Below are positions 35,063-44,463 of a stretch of DNA of 48,765 bases, piece after piece; position 1 is the stretch's first letter, and each line of letters starts with the position of its first letter. Under the pieces are notes generated by a model. The model ran no database searches, was not told the origin of the DNA, and worked only from the letters and a program-made list of their open reading frames with translations. Source of the DNA: Duganella sp. (lineage in GTDB: Bacteria; Pseudomonadota; Gammaproteobacteria; Burkholderiales; Burkholderiaceae_D); the NCBI GenBank assembly GCA_026225475.1, contig JAMFSU010000061.1:1-48765 (forward strand). Reading direction: 5' to 3'. The position numbers were made by a program, and so were the translations under genes.

Positions 35063-36925
35063 ATGTTTAAACGACCTATCTTTTTTTCCTTTCTGAATGC
35101 GTGGGTATGCATCCTGTTGCTCGCGATTGTCTCGATTGTCGCGTTTCCCGGTTTGGTCAAGGCTGATGATGCCTTTCTTGATGCCGCTGACGCGTTTGCG
35201 CTGACCGTCGAGCCGCCGTATTCGACAGGGCAGCAAGCGCGTTTGACTTGGTCGATCGCGCCCGCTTATTACCTCTATCGGGCACGTATCTCGGTGGTCG
35301 AAGAACCCTCGAAACGCCCGCTGGAATTGACCTTGCCGTCTGGCGACCAGAAAGATGATCCCAATTTTGGCACGGTCGAGGTTTATCACGGGAGTATGAC
35401 AACAACGCTCCCGTCCTCCGGTGCCGACAGGGTTACCGTAACCTGGCAGGGTTGTGCCAACGCGGGTCTATGCTATCCGCCCCAGCAACGCACCATTTCG
35501 CTCACGCCCGGCCAGGCAAAAAATAGCGTCACTAGCGGCAATGGCGCCGATCCGGTTGATAGCGGCGCGCTGCCTGGCGCCCGCCTTGCCGCTGTCATCG
35601 GTAGCGCAACTGGCGACAACAGTGACAGCAAAATCAACCATCTTCTGAATGAAAAGTCGCTGTACTGGACCTTGCCGCTGTTTCTGCTGTTGGGCATTGG
35701 TTTGGCGTTTACGCCATGCGTGCTGCCAATGTTGCCGATTGTATCGAGCATCGTGATGGGACAAAACACCAGGCCAAAGCAGGCATTGCTGTTATCGCTG
35801 GCGTTCGTGCTGTCGATGGCGCTGGTGTATGCCGGCATGGGCGTGGCTGCCGCCCTGGCGGGCGCCAATTTGCAGGCGGCCTTGCAAAACCGCTGGATGA
35901 TCCTCGCCTTCGGCGCTTTGTTTGTGCTGCTTGCGTTGCCGATGTTCGGCGTTTTTACGCTGCAGTTGCCTGCATTCCTGCGTGACCGCCTTGATCATGC
36001 CAGTCAACGGCAGCAACGCGGCCGCTATTTGGGCGCTGTTGGCATGGGCATGCTGTCGGCGTTGATGGTGGGGCCGTGCATGACCGCGCCTCTGGCCGGT
36101 ACCTTGCTCTACATCGCGCAAAGCGGCGATGCGTTCAAGGGTGCTCTGCTGTTGCTGAGCATGGGAATCGGTATGGGACTTCCGCTGATCGCTGTGAGCC
36201 TGCTGGGCGCGCGGTCACTGCCAAAACCAGGTCTTTGGATGGAGCGCGTCAAAGGTGGGTTCGGCTTTTTGATGCTGGCGGTGGCCATCTGGATGTTCCA
36301 ACGCGTGTTTTCCGAGTCGCTCATCCTGTTGCTCTGGGGCGTCTGGTTGATCGGCATTGCAATCACCCTGTTGCATCTGCTGCGCAATACAGAGGTCAAC
36401 CTGTCCGTTGTTAGCCAGATTGCCGTTCAGTGCTTGGCGGTCCTGACGCTGTTATGGGGTGCCGCGGCGATTTTTGGCGCGGCCGCTGGCGGCGGCAATC
36501 CGTTGCAGCCATTCGCCATCGCTGCAGATGGCAGTGCATCCAAAGCGCCATCGACGGCCGCACGCTTTACCACCGTGACAACGCAAGACCAGCTCAACAC
36601 CTTGCTGGCGGAAGCAGCTGCGATCAAACAACCGGTGCTGGTCGATTTTTATGCAGACTGGTGTGTTTCCTGCAGGATCATCGAAAAAAAGGTATTCGGT
36701 TCAGCCACGGTATTGCAAGCATTGGAAGGGGACAAGCTGATTCGGGTTGATGTGACCGACAATAATCCGTCGCTACAGGCCTTGATGCGAGAAAAGGCCA
36801 TACTGGGTCCGCCGACGGTCATGTTGATCGGCGCAGACGGCGTCGAACGGCGCGATGCCAGACTGGTCGGCGAGTTTCAGCCTGCCGATCTACAGCAGCG
36901 CTTGCGCCAACGGATGCCAGCATGA
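35063..36925 (+). CDS. dsbD: thiol:disulfide interchange protein DsbD
   Basis: A 620-residue three-domain protein. After a signal segment (to about residue 34) comes the periplasmic alpha domain with Cys131 and Cys137 (CANAGLC), then eight helices with Cys219 (TPCVLPMLP) and Cys339 (GPCMTAPLAG), and a C-terminal thioredoxin domain with Cys534-Val-Ser-Cys537. It carries electrons from cytoplasmic thioredoxin to periplasmic partners. Here these are presumably the TlpA-like protein and DsbG encoded next. Start at 35063 chosen as the first ATG before the signal segment. The TlpA-like gene overlaps its end by 4 bases. Confidence 0.93.
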   Translation: MFKRPIFFSFLNAWVCILLLAIVSIVAFPGLVKADDAFLDAADAFALTVEPPYSTGQQARLTWSIAPAYYLYRARISVVEEPSKRPLELTLPSGDQKDDPNFGTVEVYHGSMTTTLPSSGADRVTVTWQGCANAGLCYPPQQRTISLTPGQAKNSVTSGNGADPVDSGALPGARLAAVIGSATGDNSDSKINHLLNEKSLYWTLPLFLLLGIGLAFTPCVLPMLPIVSSIVMGQNTRPKQALLLSLAFVLSMALVYAGMGVAAALAGANLQAALQNRWMILAFGALFVLLALPMFGVFTLQLPAFLRDRLDHASQRQQRGRYLGAVGMGMLSALMVGPCMTAPLAGTLLYIAQSGDAFKGALLLLSMGIGMGLPLIAVSLLGARSLPKPGLWMERVKGGFGFLMLAVAIWMFQRVFSESLILLLWGVWLIGIAITLLHLLRNTEVNLSVVSQIAVQCLAVLTLLWGAAAIFGAAAGGGNPLQPFAIAADGSASKAPSTAARFTTVTTQDQLNTLLAEAAAIKQPVLVDFYADWCVSCRIIEKKVFGSATVLQALEGDKLIRVDVTDNNPSLQALMREKAILGPPTVMLIGADGVERRDARLVGEFQPADLQQRLRQRMPA

Positions 36926-37794
36926 TCGGTACTGCGCAGATTGGAGCGGCAGCCTTACCTATGGCGATGCTTTTGCTCATTGCCTGTTACGCGGTGGGCA
37001 GTTGGCTCGCAGTCCTGCTGGCGAAAAAGCATGGCGTGCAACTGGAGGCACCGCTTCTGCTTTCGCTGCTCTTCGGCTTGCTGGCAGCGCGCTTGACCTT
37101 CGTCGTGCAATTCCATGCAGACTATCTGAGAAATCCGCTGGATATCATCGATATCCGCGATGGCGGATGGAATCTTTACGCAGGATGGTGCGCAGCGTGG
37201 GGCTGCACGTTGTGGCAGGCGTTTCGGGAACGACCCAAGAGGCGCTATCTGCTGATGTCACTCACGGTGGCGAGTGCAATCTGGTTGTCGGGTGCATTGT
37301 TGCTCTCTTCAAGCGCCTCTGAGAAGCCGCAGCTGCCGGTTATTTCGTTGCCAACGTTGAGCGGTGACAACATTGCACTGGAGAGCAGTCAAGGCAAGCC
37401 TACCGTGATCAATCTTTGGGCCGCATGGTGTCCGCCTTGCCGACGCGAAATGCCGGTACTGCACGAGGCGCAAATGGCACACCCTGAGATACGTTTCCTC
37501 TATCTTAATCAGGGCGAATCTGCCGTAGTCGTGAGGCAATTTCTGCAGCAGCAGCAACTTCCGTTACCGCATGTTTTGCTCGATCGGCAACAGCAAATTG
37601 CAGAGATTTTCAAACAACGCGCTTTACCGACCACGCTTTTTTTCGACGGCCAGGGAAAACTGACCGATATGCGCCTCGGTGAACTATCACGCGCAACCTT
37701 GGCCCAGTATCTTAACCATCTTTCATTGCCTTGCAAGGAGAATCAATCATGCCCATCTCACTATTTTCAACGCAACGTATTGTCATCGCAATGA
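36922..37794 (+). CDS. membrane-anchored TlpA-type thioredoxin with Lgt-like N-terminal part
   Basis: A 290-residue protein. Residues 1-130 hold three or four helices (MAMLLLIACYAVGSWLAVLL, APLLLSLLFGLLAARL, RYLLMSLTVASAIWLSGALL) with similarity to the first part of prolipoprotein diacylglyceryl transferase but without its catalytic half. Residues 135-280 form a TlpA/ResA thioredoxin with Cys170-Pro-Pro-Cys173 and cis-Pro in RALPTTLFF. It is likely a periplasm-facing reductase fed by DsbD. Its 3' end overlaps the dsbG start by 46 bases, an unusually long overlap. Its last 20 residues are Cys/Ser-rich and may be unstructured. Confidence 0.8.
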   Translation: MIGTAQIGAAALPMAMLLLIACYAVGSWLAVLLAKKHGVQLEAPLLLSLLFGLLAARLTFVVQFHADYLRNPLDIIDIRDGGWNLYAGWCAAWGCTLWQAFRERPKRRYLLMSLTVASAIWLSGALLLSSSASEKPQLPVISLPTLSGDNIALESSQGKPTVINLWAAWCPPCRREMPVLHEAQMAHPEIRFLYLNQGESAVVVRQFLQQQQLPLPHVLLDRQQQIAEIFKQRALPTTLFFDGQGKLTDMRLGELSRATLAQYLNHLSLPCKENQSCPSHYFQRNVLSSQ

Positions 37795-38582
37795 TGCATG
37801 CGAGCGCCATACTGGTGCTCGCATCTGGCAATGCTTTCGCGTTGGAGGACAAGCCGGCGGCCTTGCGCGCCGTCGAAGAACAAGGCGTCACGGTGGTTGG
37901 GCCGATGCCGTCGGCAGGTGGCTTAAGGGCATGGGCAGCCTATTCTGGACGCAATCCGATTGCCTTTTATGCAACGCCGGACGGCAAGTTTCTGATTGCC
38001 GGAACCATGCTCGACGCTAATGGCAGGGATGTCCATGAGGACGCGCTCGCCAAGACCGTCGCGCCAGTGATGGCCACGAGCACCTTGAGTCAGCTCGAAC
38101 GCAGTCACTGGGTGCTTGATGGTTCCAGTAAAGCACCGCGCATCGTCTACGTTTTTACTGATCCGGATTGTCCATACTGCAATAAATTCTGGCGCGATGC
38201 GCGACCTTGGATTGACAGTGGCAAAGTCCAATTGCGACATATTTTGCTTGGTATCCTGTCGCCCACCAGCGCGGGAAAAGCCGCTGCCATCTTGACCGAC
38301 AGTCATCCCGCTCGGCGCCTGGAAAGCCATGAGCGAAGCCAAATGGCCGCCCACGCCAAGACATTGGGATCGGGCCGATCCAGCGCCCAGAGCGACAGCG
38401 AATTGAAGCCGTTGGCTTCGATCCCTGCTGCGATCGAAGCCCAATTGGCGTCCAATGCACAGATGATGCAATCGTTCGGATTGGCCGGCACGCCCGGCCT
38501 GGCATGGCGTGACGCTAATGGAAAAATCCAGATGCGGACGGGTGCACCAGCAGCTTTGCAGGAAATACTGGGACCTAAATAG
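37749..38582 (+). CDS. dsbG: thiol:disulfide interchange protein DsbG
   Basis: A 277-residue exported protein with signal peptide to about residue 32 (SAILVLASGNAFA), an N-terminal dimer domain and a thioredoxin fold with Cys141-Pro-Tyr-Cys144. Threonine before the cis-proline (AGTPGLAW) marks DsbG rather than DsbC. It protects single cysteines from oxidation to sulfenic acid. The ATG at 37749 is preceded by AAGGAGAA. It is the third gene of the dsbD operon. Confidence 0.92.
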   Translation: MPISLFSTQRIVIAMMHASAILVLASGNAFALEDKPAALRAVEEQGVTVVGPMPSAGGLRAWAAYSGRNPIAFYATPDGKFLIAGTMLDANGRDVHEDALAKTVAPVMATSTLSQLERSHWVLDGSSKAPRIVYVFTDPDCPYCNKFWRDARPWIDSGKVQLRHILLGILSPTSAGKAAAILTDSHPARRLESHERSQMAAHAKTLGSGRSSAQSDSELKPLASIPAAIEAQLASNAQMMQSFGLAGTPGLAWRDANGKIQMRTGAPAALQEILGPK

Positions 38583-39079
38583 GGACGCGGATTCCGTGTG
38601 CTCGCGTCAATAGTGCGCACAGTGGGATGTTTTCGCGCGAAGTAAAGGCGGCGAAAAATGGCGCGGCATGAGCGTTCCTGCATTGCTGGCTAAAAAGAAA
38701 AAAGTGATTGTTATGCGTAAAAAATTTGCACTGAAAATTGCTCACGGCAGCAGCCGTTATCATCGCTGTCGTGGAGAAGAAAAATTGCATCCGCAATGCA
38801 CGCATAAAACCCAAGGGTGAAGTTCGGACACTGCCATTGATATCGCTCCATTGTTACAAAATACTCGTGAACTTTCTAATCTGTGATCTGCCGAATCGCT
38901 GAGATCGTTGCACTGAAGCATGCCGTTAAAACGCAGTCTGCATATGCCTTTCAGCGATCTTATCTGTGACGGCGACGATGCGGCATTTGTTTTTTTTCAT
39001 GCAGCTCGCGTCGATTTGTTTCAATCGTGCGAGGTACCGTTCAGGTCTTGCACCGTGCATTTTATTTTCAGGAGATACC
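38583..39079. other. 497-bp gap without recognised gene
   Basis: Between dsbG and the bactofilin gene I see no convincing coding frame, RNA gene or clear terminator. A 35-codon frame near 38714 (starting MRKKFALK) has no ribosome site and no recognisable family. The segment near 38985-38998 has an eight-base T run. Base composition is somewhat AT-richer than the flanks, as in regulatory or worn-down DNA. Confidence 0.5.
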
Positions 39080-39598
39080 ATGCTTCGCTCAGAAACTCTT
39101 TTTGGTAAACGTGATTCCAATTCGCCAAATACCCCCTTCAATGCCAGTAACAATTTGACGCAGCCCGGTGTATCCAGTGTGTCCCGAACCGCTCCCTCAG
39201 CGCCTGCTTCGACAACGCCTGCCAGTTCCGGCAGCGGCGAAATGGGCAGCAAGCTCATCGTCGGTCCCAACATCAAACTCAAGGGCGTAGAAATCAATGA
39301 TTGCGACACGCTGGTGGTGGAAGGCCGTGTTGAGGCGACGATTGATTCGCGCGTGATCCAGATCGCGGAAAAGGGCGCCTTCAAGGGTTCGGCTGAAATC
39401 GATCTGGCGGAAATTCGCGGCGACTTCGATGGCGATCTGACCGTGCGCCAAAAACTGGTGATTTATTCTAGCGGCAAAGTGTCTGGCAAAATCCGCTATG
39501 GCAAGCTGATCATCGAAGAAGGCGGTCAACTCAGCGGTGATGTCCAGGTAGGTAGTAGCGCTGAGCAGCGCGAACTGTTGCAGGCCAAGACCGCGTAA
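39080..39598 (+). CDS. bactofilin family cytoskeletal protein
   Basis: A 172-residue bactofilin. The central domain (residues about 55-155) is a right-handed beta helix, visible as repeated short strands with Gly and Val/Ile (KLIVGPNIKLKG, VVEGRVEATI, IAEKGAFKGSAEI, GDFDGDLTV, SGKVSGKIRY). Both flanks are low-complexity: Ser/Pro/Thr-rich before, charged after. Bactofilins self-assemble into filaments at the membrane for cell shape or attachment. AGGAGAT precedes the ATG at 39080. No partner peptidase is adjacent. Confidence 0.9.
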   Translation: MLRSETLFGKRDSNSPNTPFNASNNLTQPGVSSVSRTAPSAPASTTPASSGSGEMGSKLIVGPNIKLKGVEINDCDTLVVEGRVEATIDSRVIQIAEKGAFKGSAEIDLAEIRGDFDGDLTVRQKLVIYSSGKVSGKIRYGKLIIEEGGQLSGDVQVGSSAEQRELLQAKTA

Positions 39599-39756
39599 TC
39601 GTTTGCCAGCGTCGTGACGGGGCGATCCCGGTCCCAGTCAGGGATGCCATGCCGGCGGCATGGCGCTTGCCGCGTCGCCGCTTGTTGTGGTGCCATGACA
39701 GTCAGGCATTGTTTTCTGTAGCATCTCCCGAAACCGCCTGCGGCGGTGCGGGGATT

Positions 39757-39786
39757 TTGTGTGCGTGCGCCGGGCATGCGACAATA
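39757..39786 (+). promoter_or_regulatory. possible purU promoter
   Basis: TTGTGT (39757-39762), 18 bases, ACAATA (39781-39786). Both boxes are partial matches. It would give a leader of about 65 bases. The preceding gap also holds a hairpin GCCATGCC-GGC-GGCATGGC (39646-39664) without a T run. Low confidence. Confidence 0.35.
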
Positions 39787-39859
39787 GCGCCTTTTCGCCA
39801 TTTTGCTGCTTTTCGGAAACCGAAAGGCCAGCCGGCGAGCCTGTTTTTACAAAGTGACC

Positions 39860-40729
39860 ATGGCGCATCCGGAATATATTCTCACCATCTCCTGTCTTGA
39901 TCAGCGCGGTATCGTGCATCGCGTATCTGGTTTTCTCGCCGATCATGGCTGCAACATCATTGACTCGGCGCAGTTTGGCGACGCGCAGTCCAAGCTGTTT
40001 TTCATGCGGGTGCATTTTGCCTCGGAAGACACTGCGCTCAGCGATGCCGTCTTGCGCGCTGATTTTGCTGCGCTTGGTGGTGAACTCAAGATGGATTGGC
40101 AATTGCATGACGCCGGCGCCAAGCCGCGCCTGTTGCTGATGGTGTCGAAGATTGGTCATTGCCTCAATGACTTGCTGTTCCGTTACAAGAGTGGCTTGTT
40201 GCCGGTCGAGATTCCGGCAATTGTGTCCAATCACACCGATTTTTATCAATTGGCGGCCAGTTACAACATTCCATTCCACCATTTGCCGTTGGCTGCCGGG
40301 GCGTCGGAAGAGGCCAAGCTGGTGCAGGAATCGCGGATTCTGGAAATCGTTGAAGCCAACCAGGTCGATCTGGTGGTGTTGGCGCGTTACATGCAGATTC
40401 TGTCGCCATCAATGTGCGCGGCGCTCAAGGGCCGCGCGATCAATATCCACCATTCCTTCCTGCCCAGCTTCAAGGGCGCCAAGCCTTACTATCAGGCGCA
40501 TGATCGGGGTGTCAAACTGATTGGTGCGACGGCCCACTTTGTGACCAGTGATCTGGATGAAGGTCCGATCATCGAGCAAGGGGTCGAGCGCGTCGACCAT
40601 GCGATGGGACCGGATACCTTGACCGCCATCGGCCGCGATATCGAGTCGGTGGTGTTGGCCAGGGCAGTCAAGTGGTTTACAGAACACCGTATTTTGCTCA
40701 ATGGCCACAAGACGGTGATTTTCAATTGA
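39860..40729 (+). CDS. purU: formyltetrahydrofolate deformylase
   Basis: A 289-residue enzyme releasing formate from 10-formyltetrahydrofolate, balancing one-carbon pools and supplying formate to PurT. The N-terminal ACT domain (about residues 5-85: ISCLDQRGIVHRVSGFLADH) senses amino acids such as glycine or methionine in the family. The formyltransferase-like domain has VVLARYMQILS and the catalytic INIHHSFLPSFKGAKPY with GATAHFV. The start at 39860 fits the family N-terminus. A terminator follows. Confidence 0.95.
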   Translation: MAHPEYILTISCLDQRGIVHRVSGFLADHGCNIIDSAQFGDAQSKLFFMRVHFASEDTALSDAVLRADFAALGGELKMDWQLHDAGAKPRLLLMVSKIGHCLNDLLFRYKSGLLPVEIPAIVSNHTDFYQLAASYNIPFHHLPLAAGASEEAKLVQESRILEIVEANQVDLVVLARYMQILSPSMCAALKGRAINIHHSFLPSFKGAKPYYQAHDRGVKLIGATAHFVTSDLDEGPIIEQGVERVDHAMGPDTLTAIGRDIESVVLARAVKWFTEHRILLNGHKTVIFN

Positions 40730-40775
40730 TTTAATTAACACAATGGCAATGTAGCCGTTGCCTCAGTAACCACGC

Positions 40776-40813
40776 AAATGCCGGTACAGATCGATTCTGT
40801 CACCGGCATTTTT
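40776..40813 (+). terminator. intrinsic terminator after purU
   Basis: AAATGCCGGT (40776-40785) pairs perfectly with ACCGGCATTT (40802-40811), with an inner ACAGA/TCTGT stem, then T run. The rest of the 296-bp gap up to wspA is AT-rich near 40940-41000 and probably carries the wsp promoter, but I cannot place its boxes. Confidence 0.85.
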
Positions 40814-41025
40814 GCTTGGAGGCGTTGCGTGAGGTCGACCTCGTCAATTTGAACGGCTTTTCATTCGATCGGGTGTCGATAGAATGCTGCCGCAGGTGGC
40901 GGCGCGTGCGTGATTCAGACATAATGCCTCCAGGGCAATAATCTTGCATTATTTCTAGTTTTTTACGGAAAAAATACATTTTTCCCCTAGTTGATATTTC
41001 TACCTAGCCACGAAAGCCTCGCAGC

Positions 41026-42654
41026 ATGAAAAATTGGACAATCAAACAGCGGATACTTGGCAGTTTTGTGGTGATTCTAGTGCTGATGCTGGTCATGGCA
41101 GGGGTCGCATCGACCCGTTTGGCCAAGATTGATGCTGAAGCCAGCAGTCTGCGCCAGGATTCCACGCCGGGTTTGTATTACAGCACCATGATCAATGCTG
41201 CCTGGTATGAAAATTTGTTGCTGGGGCAGCAAATTGCCCAGGTCGACGAGAGCGAAGCCACCCGCCAGGCCGATATCGCCCTGTTGCGCGCCAATGGCGA
41301 GCGCCTGAACCGCTTGCAGGAAGATTACGAAAAATCGATCTTCTCTGCCCGCGACCGTACCCTGTTTGACCAGTTCAAGCAGGCGCGCATGGCGTATCGG
41401 GCAATTCAGCAGGAAATCCTGCGCATGGATTTGTCCAGTCCGAATCCAGTCGTCTACAAGATGATCGCCGACCAGTTACGTCCTGCCTGGCGCACAGGTT
41501 ATGCCCTGACGCAAAAAATGGTGGAAATCAATAAGACGATTGCCGATGATTCCGCCGAGCGCATTACCGATGCCGTCGATCAAGCCAAGACCAGCATGCT
41601 CATCGCGGTGGTGGCGGCGCTCATTGCGGCAGTGGTTTGTGGTTATTTCCTGTATCGCGCCATGGCGGTGCCGATGAAACGCTTGATGGACATCCTCGAT
41701 GTGATGCGCTCCGGCGATTTTTCGCAGCGACTGTATCTGGACCGGCGCGATGAGTTTTCTCATTTGGCAGCCGGCTTCAACCGTATGACCGATGAACTCA
41801 CGGCCTTGGTGGGGCAGGCGCAAAAATCGTCAGCGCAGGTGTCGACTTCGGTCACCGAGATTGCCGCTACCTCTAAGCAGCAACAGGCAACCGCCGCCGA
41901 AACGGCAGCCACGACCACTGAAATCGGCGTCACCTCGCGCGAAATTTACGCCACCTCGCGCGATCTGGTGCGCACCATGAATGAAGTGTCGCTGGTTTCG
42001 GAACAAACCGCGACACTGGCCGGTAACGGCCAGAGCGGCCTGACGCGCATGGAGAAAACCATGCAGGATGTGATGGACGCGGCCGGCTCGGTCAGCGGTA
42101 AGTTGGCCATCCTCAATGAAAAGGCCGGCAACATCAACCAGGTAGTGACGACCATCACCAAGGTGGCCGACCAGACCAATCTGTTGTCGCTCAATGCTGC
42201 CATCGAAGCGGAAAAGGCTGGCGAATATGGCCGCGGCTTCTCCGTGGTGGCGACCGAGATTCGCCGTCTGGCCGACCAGACCGCGGTGGCGACCTATGAC
42301 ATTGAATTGATGGTCAAGGAAATCCAGTCGGCCGTGGCTGCTGGCGTCATGGGGATGGACAAGTTCTCCGATCAGGTGCGGCGCGGCATGGCCGAGGTGC
42401 AACAGGTCGGTGGCCAGTTGTCGCAAATCATTGCACAGGTGCAGGCCGTGGTGCCGCGCTTCCAGATGGTCAATGAAGGTATGCAGGCGCAGGCCACCAG
42501 TGCCGAACAAATCAATCAAGCCTTGCTGCAATTGAGCGAAGCAGCGCAACAGACCGTCGAATCGCTGCAGCAGTCAAGTCAGGCGATTGACGAATTGAAT
42601 CTGGTCTCCAATGGCTTACGCAATGGCGTATCCCGTTTCAAGGTGTCGGCTTGA
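41026..42654 (+). CDS. wspA: methyl-accepting chemotaxis protein WspA
   Basis: A 542-residue receptor: helix (about residues 10-30), a periplasmic four-helix-bundle domain to about residue 185, second helix ([22 protein letters not shown] in two parts), HAMP, and a long signalling coiled coil with the hairpin tip [26 protein letters not shown] (read in two parts) and LADQT. It is the surface-contact sensor of the Wsp system and signals to WspE through WspB/WspD. The cluster order identifies it better than its own sequence. Confidence 0.92.
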   Translation: MKNWTIKQRILGSFVVILVLMLVMAGVASTRLAKIDAEASSLRQDSTPGLYYSTMINAAWYENLLLGQQIAQVDESEATRQADIALLRANGERLNRLQEDYEKSIFSARDRTLFDQFKQARMAYRAIQQEILRMDLSSPNPVVYKMIADQLRPAWRTGYALTQKMVEINKTIADDSAERITDAVDQAKTSMLIAVVAALIAAVVCGYFLYRAMAVPMKRLMDILDVMRSGDFSQRLYLDRRDEFSHLAAGFNRMTDELTALVGQAQKSSAQVSTSVTEIAATSKQQQATAAETAATTTEIGVTSREIYATSRDLVRTMNEVSLVSEQTATLAGNGQSGLTRMEKTMQDVMDAAGSVSGKLAILNEKAGNINQVVTTITKVADQTNLLSLNAAIEAEKAGEYGRGFSVVATEIRRLADQTAVATYDIELMVKEIQSAVAAGVMGMDKFSDQVRRGMAEVQQVGGQLSQIIAQVQAVVPRFQMVNEGMQAQATSAEQINQALLQLSEAAQQTVESLQQSSQAIDELNLVSNGLRNGVSRFKVSA

Positions 42655-42706
42655 TGCCGCACTGGATATCGAACCACCTCGGGCCTGCCGGCAAGGGACG
42701 CTGATC

Positions 42707-43174
42707 ATGCTGTTTTTGCTCTTCACCATTGGTGCTGATCGTTACGCGCTGGACACGCGCCAGATCGCGGTGGTGTTGCCGCCGACGGCGTGCAAGCAGG
42801 TGCCGGAGGCGCCACCCTGGGTGTGCGGCCTGTTCCGCTATCAGGGGTGCAATGTACCGGTGCTGGATATCAGCATGCTGGCGCTGGGCCAGCCCACCGC
42901 TGCGCGCTTGAGTACGCGGCTGGTGTTGACGCATTACCAGCCGGCTGCCAGCGCTGGTGAGCCGCAATTGCTCGGCCTGCTGGTCGAAAAAGCCACCGAG
43001 ACGATACAGGCCAACGCCAGCGATTTTACAGCGTCGGGCTTGGTGCATGACAAGGCGCCTTATCTGGGACCGGTGATGCAGCGCGAGGGGCAATTGATTC
43101 AATGGGTGCAAGTGGCCGACCTGCTGGACGACACTGTGCAGGCCTTGCTCTTCCCGGCGGAGCGTGCCGCATGA
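42707..43174 (+). CDS. wspB: CheW-like coupling protein WspB
   Basis: A 155-residue CheW domain (FLLFTIGADRYALDTRQIAVVLP at the start in two parts, VCGLFRYQGCNVPVLDISML later). It couples WspA to WspE. The ATG at 42707 has AAGGGA upstream; the longer frame inside the wspA end is not supported. It overlaps wspC by 4 bases (ATGA). Confidence 0.9.
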   Translation: MLFLLFTIGADRYALDTRQIAVVLPPTACKQVPEAPPWVCGLFRYQGCNVPVLDISMLALGQPTAARLSTRLVLTHYQPAASAGEPQLLGLLVEKATETIQANASDFTASGLVHDKAPYLGPVMQREGQLIQWVQVADLLDDTVQALLFPAERAA

Positions 43175-44463
43175 ACAATGCCATCGTCCAGATCGCCGCC
43201 ATGCTCAAGCAGCATATGGGCCTCGATATGGCTTCGGTCGGCAGCTCGCTGATCGAGCGTGGTGTGCGTGAACGCATGGCGCAATTGGGGCAACCGGAAG
43301 TGTATGGCTATTTGCATATGTTGCAATCCGGCGTCGGTGAGTTGCAGGAATTGGTCGAACTGGTCGTGGTGCCGGAAACCTGGTTTTTTCGTGACCGCGA
43401 AGCAATACTTGCGATGGCGCGGCTGGCGCGGGACAAGATTGTCCAGGCCCCAATGGCGCGGCTGCGCATCCTCAGTCTGCCTTGCTCGACCGGCGAGGAG
43501 CCCTATTCGATTGCGATGGCCTTGATCGACGCCGGTGTGCCGGCGGCGCAGTTTCAGATCGATGCCGTCGATATTTGCCAGCGTTCGCTGGCCTTGGCGC
43601 AGCGCGCCGTGTATGGCCGTAATTCCTTCCGAGGCAAGCAACTCGATTATCGCGAACGCTATTTCAGCGCCGTGCCGGACATGGCGACGCTGGCGCTACT
43701 GTCGGAAGAAGTGCAAACGCAGGTGCGTTTTCGTTTCGGTAATATGCTCGATGCTGATTTCATGGGCGCCGAAGCGCCCTATGACTTCATTTTTTGCCGC
43801 AATGTCTTGATCTATTTCGACCGCGAAGTGCAAATACAGGCGGTCAATATGCTGGAGCGCTTGCTGGCTGAGCAAGGTTGTGTGTTTGTCGGCCCGGCCG
43901 AAGCAGGTTTGCTGTTGCGCCCGCATATCGAATCAATCGGCATTCCACTGAGCTTTGGCTTTCGGCGCAAAACCAGCCGGCCGGTGGTCGTGGCCGAGCC
44001 GCTCCCCGCGCAAGTATTGCTACCACCGACCTGGAGTATTCCGTTGCCAGTAGCAGTGCCGGTGCGCACCGCCAGACGGCCCCAAGTGGTGTCGCCACCG
44101 GCACCGGTGGTGGCCCCAACGGCGGCGCCGGTCAACGACTTGCTGGCGCGTGCGCGAGCCTGTGCCGATCGTGGTGAACTGGCACAGGCGGCCAGCTTGT
44201 GCGAGCAACATTTGCGCAGCAACGGCCCGGATGCGGCGACCTATTATTTGCAAGCCGTGATCTGTGATGCCCAGCACGACGTCGGTACGGCCTTGCAGTT
44301 GTATCGTAAAGCCATCTATTTGCAACCGGACCACCGGGAAGCCTTGCTGCAACTGGCTGCCTTGCTGGCAGCGCAAGGCGATGTCGAGGCTGCGGCGCGT
44401 TTGCAGCAACGTGCTGAACGCACGCGTCTGAACTCAGGCGACAAGGAGCAATCGCATGCTTGA
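43171..44463 (+). CDS. wspC: CheR-type methyltransferase with TPR tail WspC
   Basis: A 430-residue protein. Residues about 1-275 form a CheR S-adenosylmethionine-dependent glutamate methyltransferase (VVPETWFFRDREA, LSLPCSTGEEPYSIAM, DFIFCRNVLIYFD). A Pro/Ala/Val-rich linker (about 290-345) follows, then tetratricopeptide repeats to the end. This domain order is typical of WspC, which methylates WspA to keep it responsive. It overlaps wspB by 4 and wspD by 8 bases. Confidence 0.93.
   Translation: MNNAIVQIAAMLKQHMGLDMASVGSSLIERGVRERMAQLGQPEVYGYLHMLQSGVGELQELVELVVVPETWFFRDREAILAMARLARDKIVQAPMARLRILSLPCSTGEEPYSIAMALIDAGVPAAQFQIDAVDICQRSLALAQRAVYGRNSFRGKQLDYRERYFSAVPDMATLALLSEEVQTQVRFRFGNMLDADFMGAEAPYDFIFCRNVLIYFDREVQIQAVNMLERLLAEQGCVFVGPAEAGLLLRPHIESIGIPLSFGFRRKTSRPVVVAEPLPAQVLLPPTWSIPLPVAVPVRTARRPQVVSPPAPVVAPTAAPVNDLLARARACADRGELAQAASLCEQHLRSNGPDAATYYLQAVICDAQHDVGTALQLYRKAIYLQPDHREALLQLAALLAAQGDVEAAARLQQRAERTRLNSGDKEQSHA

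Noticed and set aside
38714..38821. 35-codon frame starting MRKKFALK in the gap before bactofilin
   Set aside because: No ribosome site, no hydrophobic or family signature, and nothing to set it apart from chance.
39599..39859. Riboswitch before purU
   Set aside because: There are hairpins in the gap, but no conserved core of a glycine or folate riboswitch could be recognised and no terminator-antiterminator pair is visible.
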